In this document: in pieces, positions 1-7,049 of the stretch | Numbering within the stretch: position 1 is the first letter of the stretch | Layout of the letters: each line of letters opens with the position of its first letter | Assembly: GCF_028309625.1 (NCBI RefSeq) | Contig: NZ_JAQMHR010000001.1 | Location: forward strand, 248,001 to 312,000 | DNA: 64,000 nt | Direction of reading: 5' to 3' | Source: Trichococcus sp. K1Tr | Lineage (GTDB): Bacteria > Bacillota > Bacilli > Lactobacillales > Aerococcaceae | Position numbers and translations under genes: made by a program | Notes under the pieces: generated by a model | Databases searched by the model: none | What the model saw: only the letters and a program-made list of their open reading frames with translations | Told to the model about the DNA's origin: nothing

Positions 1-505
1 GGTCGGCTAACGCGATTGCGCTAAAAATGGAGGTTTCTTTCAGCAAAAAGATGATGTTCGCCCCAATGCTGGGAAAAGAATTTGCGATTGCCTGCGGGAA
101 AATAACGTACAGGAAAATTTGAGTGTTTGACAATCCCAGACTGGACGCTGATTCCATCTGTATATTCGGGACGGATTCCAAACCACCTCTTATCGCTTCC
201 GCAAAGTAACTACCTCCCAAAAAGGTTAACCCTAATATGCCACAGACTTCAGCGCTCAAGTGGATACCAACCTGCGGCAAGCCAAAATACAAGAAAAACA
301 ATTGTATCATCAAGGGCGTATTGCGGGACAATTCGATGTATCCTTCAAAAAACTGCGACAACACAGGCAATTTATAATAGCGCACGATACTGACAATTAG
401 GCCGATGATAAAGGCAAAGATGATCCCAATCCCACCCAAGCGCAACACAAGGAAGGCCGCTTCCTGGTACATGGGGATAGCCTTTCTTATAAAATCCAAG
501 TCCAT
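1..505 (-). CDS. Amino-acid ABC transporter permease, 3' end cut by the window edge
   Basis: The minus strand reads open from an ATG at 505 to the window edge, giving 168 residues without a stop. It starts MDLDFIRKAI and has hydrophobic segments at about residues 17-40 and 65-80. The stretch ELSRNTPLMIQLFFLYFGLP is the typical cytoplasmic-loop signature of HisM/GlnP-type polar amino-acid permeases. The family moves amino acids across the membrane together with a binding protein and an ATPase, which would lie beyond position 1. The start is supported by GGAGGA about 7 nt upstream. The amino-acid substrate cannot be told from the sequence. Confidence 0.88.
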   Translation of the reverse strand, partial: MDLDFIRKAIPMYQEAAFLVLRLGGIGIIFAFIIGLIVSIVRYYKLPVLSQFFEGYIELSRNTPLMIQLFFLYFGLPQVGIHLSAEVCGILGLTFLGGSYFAEAIRGGLESVPNIQMESASSLGLSNTQIFLYVIFPQAIANSFPSIGANIIFLLKETSIFSAIALAD

Positions 506-946
506 TGTTTTCCTCCAATCCTTTATGGCTTTTTCCAGTTTCTGATCATCGCCTCACAAATAAAAAACTTCCCGATATTTTAGGAAGCAACGATTACTTT
601 ATCGCCTTTGTCAGCTTTTACTGTTTGCTTGTATCAATATACCAAGACATTATTTCTGTAAAAAGAAGATTAAACCAGCAATTTTCTGTCGTAATTTTTC
701 CATTGAATTTCTATTCACATATGGTATCATGACTGCCAATAAATGAATATTATGTAGAACCGAACACAGTTGATAGGTTTTTCCGAACAGTTAGATGCTA
801 TTTTGATCATCTTTTTGGTAAAGTGAATAGCTGAACGTAGCAAAAAAGACTTGACCCTTCGGCAAGTAAAGGTTCAAGTCTTTTACATACATTATGATTT
901 ATTCATTCTCAAATGCCTAAGCCATCAAGGATATCTTGATGTTCTA
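506..946. other. Intergenic region between permease and subtilisin genes
   Basis: There is no convincing gene here; short plus-strand frames have no ribosome binding site or family resemblance. The region holds the upstream side of the permease gene and the terminator hairpin at 842-884. A smaller palindrome, CATCAAG/CTTGATG, lies at 925-943. I could not identify a clear promoter. Confidence 0.6.
842..884. terminator. Bidirectional terminator hairpin downstream of the subtilisin gene
   Basis: AAAAAGACTTGA pairs with TCAAGTCTTTT across a short loop. A/T runs lie on both sides, so it can act on the minus strand about 60 nt after the subtilisin stop. Confidence 0.65.
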
Positions 947-2839
947 TCATTTAGTTATCGAATTTGTCGTCTGACCGCTAAGAGTACAGTTCACACCTCC
1001 TATAACGACACTATCGACAACAAAAGTGAATGTTCGTAGTTCCGGTGACTGGACTAATTTCTCGGATGTGAATGAGACTGTCCCGTTTGCTCCGGTATTT
1101 CCTGAGTTAAGGATTGTTCCTTCTTCCCAGTGGCCGGTGAGAGTTGCGTCAGCTACTTGGGCACCGGCTTCCATGACCTTCACTTTAGCTGTTGCCCATA
1201 CATAATTAATTTTGTTGATTTTTCTGGTTGTAGCGCTCATCTGCACAACCAAATCAACTGTCCTTGCAGGAGCAACTGTAGGTTCAACATTTACGGCTAC
1301 TGTTGCAGTGGCAGTAGAGCCTGCGCCGTCTGTTACTTCATACGTGAAGTTATCTACGCCAGTGAAGTCAGGGTTCGGTGTATAGGTGATTTCTGATCCC
1401 GAGCCACTCACAGTTCCGTTTGCCGGAGCTGATGCAATCGTATAGGTCAGCGGATCACCATCCGGATCTGCAGCGATTAGCGTGATAGCTACAGGGGTGT
1501 TTTTCATTGTATTTACAGTCTGATCATACGCGACAGGGGGATTATTTACAATCTGCCCGATCCCCAGAGCTGAGGAAGCGTCCACTAATCCGTAACCGTA
1601 TAATTTATCCTTACCGATTTCCCCCAAATCCAGAGCTGTGCCATTAATTTTCTTGCGGACTGCCTCCGCAGTATAGTTCGCATCAGATGCCATCAGCAAA
1701 GCTGCAACACCTGCGACATGAGGTGCAGCCATTGATGTTCCGTTTGCTTCAATGAAGTACTCGCCTACGTAACCTGCAAACGAAAATGGCTGCGGGCCCG
1801 CAAAGTTGGTGCTGTCTTTCCATGTCGACAGAACGGATACCCCAGGCGCAGCTATTTCAACGTCCGAGCCCGTACTGGAAAAACTGGCTCGCAGATTGTT
1901 TTTGTCGAGAGCCGCAACTGCTACTACCGATTCATATCTAGCAGGATAACTGACATTATTACCGTTGCCCGCAGCACTCCCGTCGTTGCCTGCAGAGCCT
2001 ATATGCAGAACCCCGGAGCTGGCCAACACATCAAAAGCTGCCTCAAGCTGTGACGAATTGGATCCGGTGCCATAACTGTTATTTGTGATGCGTATCGGAG
2101 AATCGGGATGCGCGGCATTATAATTCTGAATCCACTGCAGCGCTTCAATGATCCTGCTTGAGGTACCTTCCCCATTGTCATCCAGAACTCTGAGTGCCAC
2201 TATCTGTGCATTTGGTGCAACACCGACAACCCCAAATCCGTTGCTCGCTGCAGCAAGTATTCCTGCTACATGGGTACCGTGTCCATAAACATCCTCGGGG
2301 AAGAAATCATCCGAAACAAAATCGTAGCCCAATTCATTTGCGGATAAATCAAAATTATCTATCAGGTCAAAGTGATTGAAATTCACTCCGGAGTCCAAGA
2401 CGGCAACCTTGACCCCTTCGCCAGAATACCCGGCTGCAAGAGCGGCATCGGCATTGATATGATCCACACCCCAACTATTTCCAAGTTCGTTTTCTGCCGA
2501 ATATTCAAGTGCTTGCACGGAATAATCCAATTCGACTACTTCCACTTGAGGATTATTTTTAAGGGCTTCGATGGCTTTCGCCGGAAGTTTTCCTGAAATC
2601 GCGGGAATGATAGTGAAAACATTGCTGACTTCGCCACCCAGTCCCTTAAATGCATGCAATTCTGCCTGACCCGGTTTGTCTTTAAATCTTACAATTACAT
2701 CCTGAAAATCGGCCGAGTTATTCGGGGTTGCTGTTGTCTCGGATGATGATTGGGATGCCATTGCCTCAGTGGTTATTGATGTATAGCTAAAAATGAATAA
2801 AGATGTTAATACGACTGCATAAAATCTTTTCGAAACCAT
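947..2839 (-). CDS. Secreted subtilisin-family (S8) serine protease with Ig-like C-terminal domain
   Basis: This 630-residue exported protease has a signal peptide at residues 1-29 and an inhibitor I9-like propeptide at about 46-110. The S8 catalytic domain spans about 120-425. The triad is visible as D149 (VAVLDSG), H187 (HGTHVAG) and S369 (NGTSMAAPH), with oxyanion N285 in SAGND. After the protease domain comes a cadherin/Big_9-like repeat, about 432-518, with NNPPVA and DPDGDPLTY motifs. A last domain of about 110 residues is unrecognised. No LPXTG or SLH anchor is visible, so the enzyme is probably released or held non-covalently. It stands alone, with AAGGGGAA before the ATG and a terminator downstream. 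The substrate is unknown; nutritional proteolysis feeding the Opp system is a reasonable guess. Confidence 0.93.
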   Translation of the reverse strand: MVSKRFYAVVLTSLFIFSYTSITTEAMASQSSSETTATPNNSADFQDVIVRFKDKPGQAELHAFKGLGGEVSNVFTIIPAISGKLPAKAIEALKNNPQVEVVELDYSVQALEYSAENELGNSWGVDHINADAALAAGYSGEGVKVAVLDSGVNFNHFDLIDNFDLSANELGYDFVSDDFFPEDVYGHGTHVAGILAAASNGFGVVGVAPNAQIVALRVLDDNGEGTSSRIIEALQWIQNYNAAHPDSPIRITNNSYGTGSNSSQLEAAFDVLASSGVLHIGSAGNDGSAAGNGNNVSYPARYESVVAVAALDKNNLRASFSSTGSDVEIAAPGVSVLSTWKDSTNFAGPQPFSFAGYVGEYFIEANGTSMAAPHVAGVAALLMASDANYTAEAVRKKINGTALDLGEIGKDKLYGYGLVDASSALGIGQIVNNPPVAYDQTVNTMKNTPVAITLIAADPDGDPLTYTIASAPANGTVSGSGSEITYTPNPDFTGVDNFTYEVTDGAGSTATATVAVNVEPTVAPARTVDLVVQMSATTRKINKINYVWATAKVKVMEAGAQVADATLTGHWEEGTILNSGNTGANGTVSFTSEKLVQSPELRTFTFVVDSVVIGGVNCTLSGQTTNSITK

Positions 2840-2954
2840 ATCATTTCCCCTTTCTTGATAAAAAAATCGAGCGTGTATAGTCGGTTAAGCCACAAATAAA
2901 GAAATTATGAACAGAGCTATGATCTGCTTAAATCTCAGCGATTCAAACATTTAG

Positions 2955-3095
2955 TTTACAGTACAATATTCTTCGATTGTATACCGTTGCATTGATGATG
3001 TACAAGAAGAAGTTTCTTTTTATCGAAATTATCTTTTAAAAATTGAACGTGATCGTGCTGTTGTGGTAGATTGGTTCAAAAACATTCAATGCTAA
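2955..3095 (+). pseudogene. Possible 3' remnant of an unidentified gene
   Basis: The plus-strand frame ending at TAA 3093-3095 reads about 46 codons with balanced, protein-like composition; its middle reads EEVSFYRNYLLKIERDRAVV. It has no usable ATG, GTG or TTG near its 5' end and no ribosome binding site, and it begins after an in-frame TAG. It could be a decayed gene end or a chance open frame. I do not recognise a family. Confidence 0.22.
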
Positions 3096-3099
3096 TCTC

Positions 3100-3128
3100 T
3101 TGACTGGTCTCAACCGCAGGAATAATAT
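3100..3128 (+). promoter_or_regulatory. Predicted promoter of the GNAT gene
   Basis: TTGACT (3100-3105), a 17-nt spacer, then TAATAT (3123-3128). The -35 matches 5 of 6 and the -10 matches 4 of 6. It would give a leader of about 55 nt before the ATG at 3190. Confidence 0.4.
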
Positions 3129-3189
3129 GAAATGGAAAATGGATATTTAATGCTGAAAATACATCAAAAAATAAAAAGGAGAGCAGACA

Positions 3190-3465
3190 ATGAACTTTGA
3201 TAGCGGCGACTTACGTTTCTACAAAAAAGACGAAAACGAAAACTTAATCTGCGAAATAACCTATTCTCTTGCAGACAGCAGCATGATCAGCATCGACCGT
3301 ACCTATGTGAATGACGATTACCGTGGCCAGGGAATTGCCGCACAACTGGTTGATCGCGTGGTCGAAATGGCCAGAGAGGAAAACAAAAAAATCATACCTC
3401 GCTGCCCTTTCGCCAAGGGCATGTTCGAAAGAAACAGCTCGCTCTACGCAGATGTAATAGAATAG
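3190..3465 (+). CDS. Small GNAT-fold N-acetyltransferase (YjdJ/NATD1-like)
   Basis: This 91-residue protein matches the short single-domain GCN5-related acetyltransferases of the YjdJ/NATD1 type. The acetyl-CoA loop RGQGIAAQLV lies at about residues 45-54, and the C-terminal PRCPFAKGMFERN motif is typical of the family. The start is fixed by AAGGAGAG upstream of ATG 3190. These proteins lack the first strands of larger GNAT enzymes and their substrates are mostly unknown. It is monocistronic, with its own promoter-like sequence and a strong hairpin just after the stop. Confidence 0.85.
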   Translation: MNFDSGDLRFYKKDENENLICEITYSLADSSMISIDRTYVNDDYRGQGIAAQLVDRVVEMAREENKKIIPRCPFAKGMFERNSSLYADVIE

Positions 3466-3470
3466 ATTCA

Positions 3471-3513
3471 AAAAGCGGAATGACTGTGTATTGAAACAGT
3501 CGTTCCGCTTTTT
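3471..3513. terminator. Terminator after the GNAT gene
   Basis: AAAAGCGGAATGACTGT pairs with ACAGTCGTTCCGCTTTTT (one G-U) around an 8-nt loop. The run of T follows on the plus strand and a run of A precedes it, so it may work in both directions. Confidence 0.85.
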
Positions 3514-3544
3514 GATCAGACTTCTAGACTTAAAGTTCGTGGCG

Positions 3545-3683
3545 GAATTCCCCGCAAAAATGGTTTTGACGAGGAATCTTGTGTTGTCCGAGGGCGTTTT
3601 TCCCCGCCAAGGTGGTTTTCGCGGGTTTTCTGACTGTGGTTTGAACGGAAATAGCCCGCCAAAATGCTTTTGGCGGGCTATTT
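3545..3683. repeat. Hairpin array A: three imperfect palindromes, about 52-nt period
   Basis: Three related units share CCCCGC-AA-TGGTTTT-CG-GG-like sequence. Their hairpin centres lie near 3561, 3614 and 3666, about 52 nt apart. The third unit is a perfect long stem that also serves as a terminator. The array lies between convergent genes, outside their coding regions. The spacing matches arrays B (5412-5547) and C (21571-21746). Confidence 0.6.
3649..3683 (-). terminator. Terminator of the SagB-type dehydrogenase gene
   Basis: AAATAGCCCGCCAAAA pairs perfectly with TTTTGGCGGGCTATTT around a 3-nt loop, 27 nt downstream of the minus-strand stop at 3710. Confidence 0.75.
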
Positions 3684-3709
3684 CTGCCTTCATATAGTCA
3701 ATTCGGATG

Positions 3710-4477
3710 CTACTTTTTCTGTACTTTCTTGCCGACAGCCGCCAGGAAGATCGTGAATTCATCTTCGCTGTCCAAGTGCAGCAGCTCGTCGACCATGTCC
3801 TGATCGTAGATGCCCAATGCGCAAGTGCCGGCATCGATCGATTCGCTCGTCAGGTACAAGTTTTCCATGACCGCACCGATGTCGATCAGGATTTTTTTGT
3901 GCGCGGTGATGTCGTATTTCCACTCGGAACGGTAAGGGATGCAGCTCCAGGAGAAGATGACCGATGCGCGTTTGGCGAAGTTCGGCACGAATGGCTGATC
4001 GAGCGTCATTTTGTCGACTTGTTCATCGATATCGTTGACTTCGCTCAGGTACAGCAGTTTGTGGCAATCCGCCAAATAGCGGTATACGCCCTTCTTCAAG
4101 CCATCTACATTGAGGATGAACAGATAGGTCTCAAAAGAATGCGTTCCGCCACTGCAGGGAACAGTGCGGAAAGTGATGCCCGATCTGTTGGTGCCAGTGA
4201 TGGCTTGCGTGCTCCACAACAGGTAGGAAAGTTCGTCCAGCGTGAGCGCGTCTTTCGCATAATGGCGGACGCTTCTTCTTTCCTTGATGATTTCGTAGAT
4301 GTTTTCCTTCTTCACAACTCCTCCATCGACGGCAGGCAAATCCACGATTTCTGCATCCGCATTGTAAGCTTTTACGTTCGGCGGTTGCGGAATCCCTTTC
4401 TGTTTATCCGTTTCGATCGCGCTGAATGTTTTGAAATCCGACTTCAGAAAATTACGTTGTTCTTCATATCTGGCCAT
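3710..4477 (-). CDS. SagB/ThcOx-type nitroreductase-family dehydrogenase
   Basis: This 255-residue protein is of the FMN-dependent nitroreductase superfamily, closest in layout to SagB-type dehydrogenases. The core begins IYEIIKERRSVRHY (about 59-72), then LTLDELSYLLW, VPCSGGTHSFETYLFI (about 106-121) and GAVMENLYL (about 201-209). SagB enzymes oxidise azolines in peptide toxins when paired with YcaO and E1-like proteins. No such partners, and no precursor peptide, occur nearby, so a stand-alone redox role is more likely. The start has CGGAGG at a good distance. It is monocistronic and followed by a strong hairpin. Confidence 0.82.
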   Translation of the reverse strand: MARYEEQRNFLKSDFKTFSAIETDKQKGIPQPPNVKAYNADAEIVDLPAVDGGVVKKENIYEIIKERRSVRHYAKDALTLDELSYLLWSTQAITGTNRSGITFRTVPCSGGTHSFETYLFILNVDGLKKGVYRYLADCHKLLYLSEVNDIDEQVDKMTLDQPFVPNFAKRASVIFSWSCIPYRSEWKYDITAHKKILIDIGAVMENLYLTSESIDAGTCALGIYDQDMVDELLHLDSEDEFTIFLAAVGKKVQKK

Positions 4478-4583
4478 GGTGAACCTCCGTTTTTTTTACT
4501 ATTTTACCACGGATTGTGAATGTTCGCACTATTACAGACTAAGGGTTTCCCCTGTATTTTCAGGTCATTCTGACGCAGAACCG

Positions 4584-4802
4584 CTATTCCTCTTCTTCAT
4601 CCTCTCGGTATTCCAGAATGTCGCCGGGTTGGCAGTCCAATGCCTTGCAGATGGCTTCCAAGGTCGAGAAGCGGATTGCCTTCGCTTTTCCGGTTTTCAG
4701 GATGGACAGATTGGCCATCGTGATGCCGACGTGATGCGACAGTTCGGTGACGCTCATTTTGCGTTTTGCCAACATGACGTCTATATTGATGATTATTGCC
4801 AT
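4584..4802 (-). CDS. YozG-like XRE-family transcriptional regulator
   Basis: This 72-residue helix-turn-helix protein begins MAIIINIDVMLAKRKMSV and carries the Cro/CI-type motif ELSHHVGITMANLSILKTGK at about 19-38. It ends in an acidic tail. I chose ATG 4802 because GAGGTGCG lies just upstream; a longer frame would run into the preceding gene. It starts 10 nt after the stop of the DUF2975 membrane protein, a pairing very common in Firmicutes. In such pairs the regulator probably controls its own operon; that is inference. Confidence 0.88.
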   Translation of the reverse strand: MAIIINIDVMLAKRKMSVTELSHHVGITMANLSILKTGKAKAIRFSTLEAICKALDCQPGDILEYREDEEEE

Positions 4803-4812
4803 TTTACGCACC

Positions 4813-5292
4813 TCATATCGTGTAGTCGTTTTCTTGCTTGATTGCGATCGCATTTTGCAGGAGTTTCTGAAGGACAGCGGCAAAGACCGCAATCACCATG
4901 CAGGCGAAAATGATGATCAAGCCGATCAGGACGAGGCCGGGAGCGTCATCCAAATCACCCATCATAAAAATGAGCGGCATGAACAAGATAAACAATGCGC
5001 CAATCGCAGCAGCACAGCGTTTGATGTTCTTCAGCACTTGCACCGTCAAATCGGAAAATGCCAAGTCCTGATCGATGTAACCCAGCAGCTTAAATACTTG
5101 GTACAGAGCGACAAAATAGATGCCGGCAGATGCGTACAGTCCGATCATGAATGGATATTGCAAATACGACAAGCTTGGGACCAGTTCGACCAAGAAGGCC
5201 GCAATTTCCGGAATAATAAAAATACACAGCGCCACTACCGGCAGTCCCATCAGAACGACGACCGCCTTCAAAAAGAATGTTTCTCGTTTCAT
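4813..5292 (-). CDS. DUF2975-family integral membrane protein
   Basis: This 159-residue protein has four predicted membrane segments, at about residues 8-35, 45-68, 92-112 and 118-143. It matches the size and layout of DUF2975 proteins, whose function is unknown and which are usually encoded with a small YozG-like regulator, as here. The start is supported by GAGGTG about 9 nt upstream. A promoter-like sequence (5326-5354) overlapping a palindrome lies upstream, and hairpin array B lies beyond it. Confidence 0.82.
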   Translation of the reverse strand: MKRETFFLKAVVVLMGLPVVALCIFIIPEIAAFLVELVPSLSYLQYPFMIGLYASAGIYFVALYQVFKLLGYIDQDLAFSDLTVQVLKNIKRCAAAIGALFILFMPLIFMMGDLDDAPGLVLIGLIIIFACMVIAVFAAVLQKLLQNAIAIKQENDYTI

Positions 5293-5325
5293 GTCTACAA
5301 CACCTCATTTGGATTTGTTACTGTT

Positions 5326-5354
5326 AGTTTAGTCTTTTATTTATCGTTTTACAA
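5326..5354 (-). promoter_or_regulatory. Predicted promoter of the DUF2975/HTH operon
   Basis: On the minus strand TTGTAA (5354-5349), a 17-nt spacer, then TAAACT (5331-5326). Each hexamer matches 4 of 6. Confidence 0.38.
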
Positions 5355-5366
5355 TAAATATTTATT
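5353..5366. promoter_or_regulatory. Palindrome AATAAATATTTATT overlapping the -35 region
   Basis: A perfect 14-bp palindrome lies at the upstream edge of the predicted -35 of the DUF2975/HTH operon. Its position would suit an operator for the YozG-like regulator encoded downstream. AT-rich palindromes also arise by chance. Confidence 0.35.
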
Positions 5367-5411
5367 CTTTTAAGCAATTCTTAACTAACACGCTCCACCG
5401 CTACAGACGCG

Positions 5412-5547
5412 AATTACCGGTAAGGACTTCCTCACCGGTAATTCTGACTTCATTTGGCGGATAATTCCCGGTGAAGCCGCCCTCGCCGGGAATAAGGTCT
5501 TCATTTGGCGGATATTGCCCGGCGAAGCGCTCCTCACCGGGTAATAT
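5412..5547. repeat. Hairpin array B: three palindromic units at 51-nt period
   Basis: Unit 1 pairs AATTACCGGT with ACCGGTAATT (5412-5443). Unit 2 pairs ATTCCCGG with CCGGGAAT (5464-5493). Unit 3 pairs ATATT-CCCGG with CCGGG-AATAT (5512-5547). Centres are near 5427.5, 5478.5 and 5529.5, exactly 51 nt apart. Linker TTCATTTGGCGGATA is repeated. Stem sequences change between units but pairing is kept. Confidence 0.7.
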
Positions 5548-5554
5548 CTGTGTA

Positions 5555-5599
5555 GAAAAAAAGCCAGCCATCCAAATTTAAGGATGCGGTCTGGCTTTT
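5555..5599. terminator. Terminator of the HAD hydrolase gene
   Basis: AAAAAGCCAG-C-ATCC pairs with GGAT-GC-CTGGCTTTT, 16 nt downstream of the minus-strand stop at 5615. A/T runs flank both sides. Confidence 0.75.
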
Positions 5600-5614
5600 C
5601 GGTTTATTCTGGTC

Positions 5615-6451
5615 TCACAAGTATCTTTCAAGCATATGGGCGATGCCGTCTTCGTTGTTGGACAACGTGATTTCGTTCGCGCTCGCCTTCAGAGCGTCGA
5701 TCGCATTGCCCATCGCAATACCTACACTTGCGTAGGCGATGATGGAAGCATCGTTCTGGCCGTCCCCGAATGAGATGACCTGCTCAGCATTGATCCCCAA
5801 TGGCCGCAGGGTCTTGTCCAATGCATAGGCTTTATCGATGCCTTTATCGGCAATCTCAAAATAGAAAGGCGCCGAGAAAAAGCCGTTGATCCGTCCTTCG
5901 AACGGTCGCATGATTGCTTGCCAGTGCTGTGCCAAGTAATCCGGTTCCCCCGCGATCAAAATCTTATGCAGAGGGAAATCGACAAAGTCCGCCAGATGTT
6001 CCACTTCGCATAGTTTAAAGTCTCCGCTACGGGACTCGTACTCGATGATGTTTCGCAAGCCGTGTGGCGGTGCGGTGATCATGCAATCATACACGTTATT
6101 CACATACATGTAATCCTTATGCGCGATCATCGGTTTTACCTCGAATTGCTCCAGGTGGGCCAGCAGCGCTGCGCCTATTTCTTCGGAAATGCTTTGGCTG
6201 AAGAGCATCTCATCCGTTGCACAATCCGTCACACAAGCCCCGTTATTGGAAAGCAGCAAGCCATGATAGTGGTCCATCTTCAGTTCTTTTGAGAATTTCA
6301 GCATCGCTGGCAAGGGCCTACCGGATGCCAGCACAAGTTTCACGCCGGCTTCTTGAGCCCGCAATAATGATTCTCTCGTCTTTGGCGTGATTTCTTTCTG
6401 GTCATTCAGTAATGTGCCATCGATGTCCAGCACAATCGCTTTGATTGCCAT
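5615..6451 (-). CDS. Cof-type HAD-IIB sugar-phosphate-phosphatase-like hydrolase
   Basis: This 278-residue cytoplasmic phosphatase of the HAD superfamily, Cof/YwpJ type, has the nucleophile motif LDIDGTLL with D9 and D11. The second motif is LVLASGRP, at about residues 39-46. The C2 cap and the fourth motif FGDGQND (about 227-233) identify subfamily IIB. Family members dephosphorylate sugar phosphates or flavin and pyridoxal phosphates with broad specificity; the substrate here is unknown. It lies 23 nt after the VOC gene and probably shares its transcript. GAGGTGAAC precedes ATG 6451. Confidence 0.92.
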   Translation of the reverse strand: MAIKAIVLDIDGTLLNDQKEITPKTRESLLRAQEAGVKLVLASGRPLPAMLKFSKELKMDHYHGLLLSNNGACVTDCATDEMLFSQSISEEIGAALLAHLEQFEVKPMIAHKDYMYVNNVYDCMITAPPHGLRNIIEYESRSGDFKLCEVEHLADFVDFPLHKILIAGEPDYLAQHWQAIMRPFEGRINGFFSAPFYFEIADKGIDKAYALDKTLRPLGINAEQVISFGDGQNDASIIAYASVGIAMGNAIDALKASANEITLSNNEDGIAHMLERYL

Positions 6452-6474
6452 TCAGTTCACCTCATATTTTATTG

Positions 6475-6858
6475 TCAAATCGTGATTTCGACTCTGTTTC
6501 CTTCCGGATCGCCGATGACGGATTCATAATAGCCGTCGCCGGTCACTCTGCACGGGCTCAACAAAGGATAGCCTGCATCCACCAATTTTTCCGTCAATGC
6601 ATCGACTATTTCCTTGCTGCCGACCGCGATGGCCAGATGCGCAAAGCCTAATATTTCATTAGTATGGGAGCCTTTGATTACATCTTCGCGATGCATGATC
6701 TCTAGTCTGGCACCATCCGCGAAGGATAAGAAATAGGATTGGAATCCTGATTTCTGATTATGGTACTTTTCACCCGCTGTAGCTTTGAAGTAGTCACAGT
6801 AGAATTCTTTCATTTTTTCCAAATCTGCAGTCCAAAGACCGATATGTTCTATTTTCAT
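6475..6858 (-). CDS. VOC-family (glyoxalase/bleomycin resistance fold) protein
   Basis: This 127-residue single-domain vicinal oxygen chelate protein has paired beta-alpha-beta-beta-beta modules. Metal-ligand-like positions are seen in IEHIGLW (H4), RLEIMH (E near 54), GFAHLAIAV and the C-terminal DPEGNRVEI glutamate. The arrangement resembles glyoxalase I-like lyases, though substrate assignment is not possible. I chose ATG 6858, which has GGAGG 7 nt upstream; a longer frame to 6897 lacks a site. It is first in an operon with the HAD hydrolase. A perfect palindrome overlaps its -10, suggesting repression. Confidence 0.85.
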   Translation of the reverse strand: MKIEHIGLWTADLEKMKEFYCDYFKATAGEKYHNQKSGFQSYFLSFADGARLEIMHREDVIKGSHTNEILGFAHLAIAVGSKEIVDALTEKLVDAGYPLLSPCRVTGDGYYESVIGDPEGNRVEITI

Positions 6859-6876
6859 TTGAAAACCTCCTCGATA

Positions 6877-6888
6877 ACTAACGTTAGT
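6877..6888. promoter_or_regulatory. Perfect palindrome ACTAACGTTAGT over the VOC promoter
   Basis: The 12-bp palindrome overlaps the predicted minus-strand -10 TATACT (6891-6886) and lies between it and the ribosome binding site. TetR- and MarR-family operators often look like this. The regulator is not identified; the LysR gene at 7050 is divergent. Confidence 0.45.
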
Positions 6889-7049
6889 ATATGCCATTCA
6901 TCCAAAAATGACAGGCGAAACGCTTCGATTGAAATAAATTTGTCTATACACTTACCCACAGAAAACAAATTTATGAAACATTCCTTTCAAAATATCCGAT
7001 TGCCTCTTAACTGGGTGATATGGTACTTTACAGAAAGAAGGATTTTTGA

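Larger units (their letters stand above)
2840..3189. other. Intergenic region between divergent subtilisin and GNAT genes
   Basis: This holds the upstream regions of both genes. A plus-strand open stretch without a start codon (2955-3095) looks protein-like and is listed separately as a possible gene remnant. The GNAT promoter is at 3100-3128. No other structure was seen. Confidence 0.55.
5293..5614. other. Intergenic region with promoter, palindrome, hairpin array B and terminator
   Basis: No gene is seen. From left to right it holds the DUF2975 promoter and an AT palindrome (5326-5366), hairpin array B (5412-5547), and the terminator of the HAD gene (5555-5599). Confidence 0.6.

Noticed and set aside
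3710-4477. Biosynthetic cluster for a modified peptide toxin
   Set aside because: Only the SagB-type dehydrogenase is present; no YcaO, precursor peptide, protease or exporter lies next to it.
3707-4519. 270-codon open frame on the plus strand opposite the SagB-type gene
   Set aside because: Shadow of a conserved coding sequence; the residue composition is unnatural and there is no ribosome binding site.
5412-5547. Hairpin arrays as CRISPR
   Set aside because: The repeats are short, degenerate and palindromic, with no unique spacers of constant length and no cas genes. The same reasoning applies to arrays A and C.
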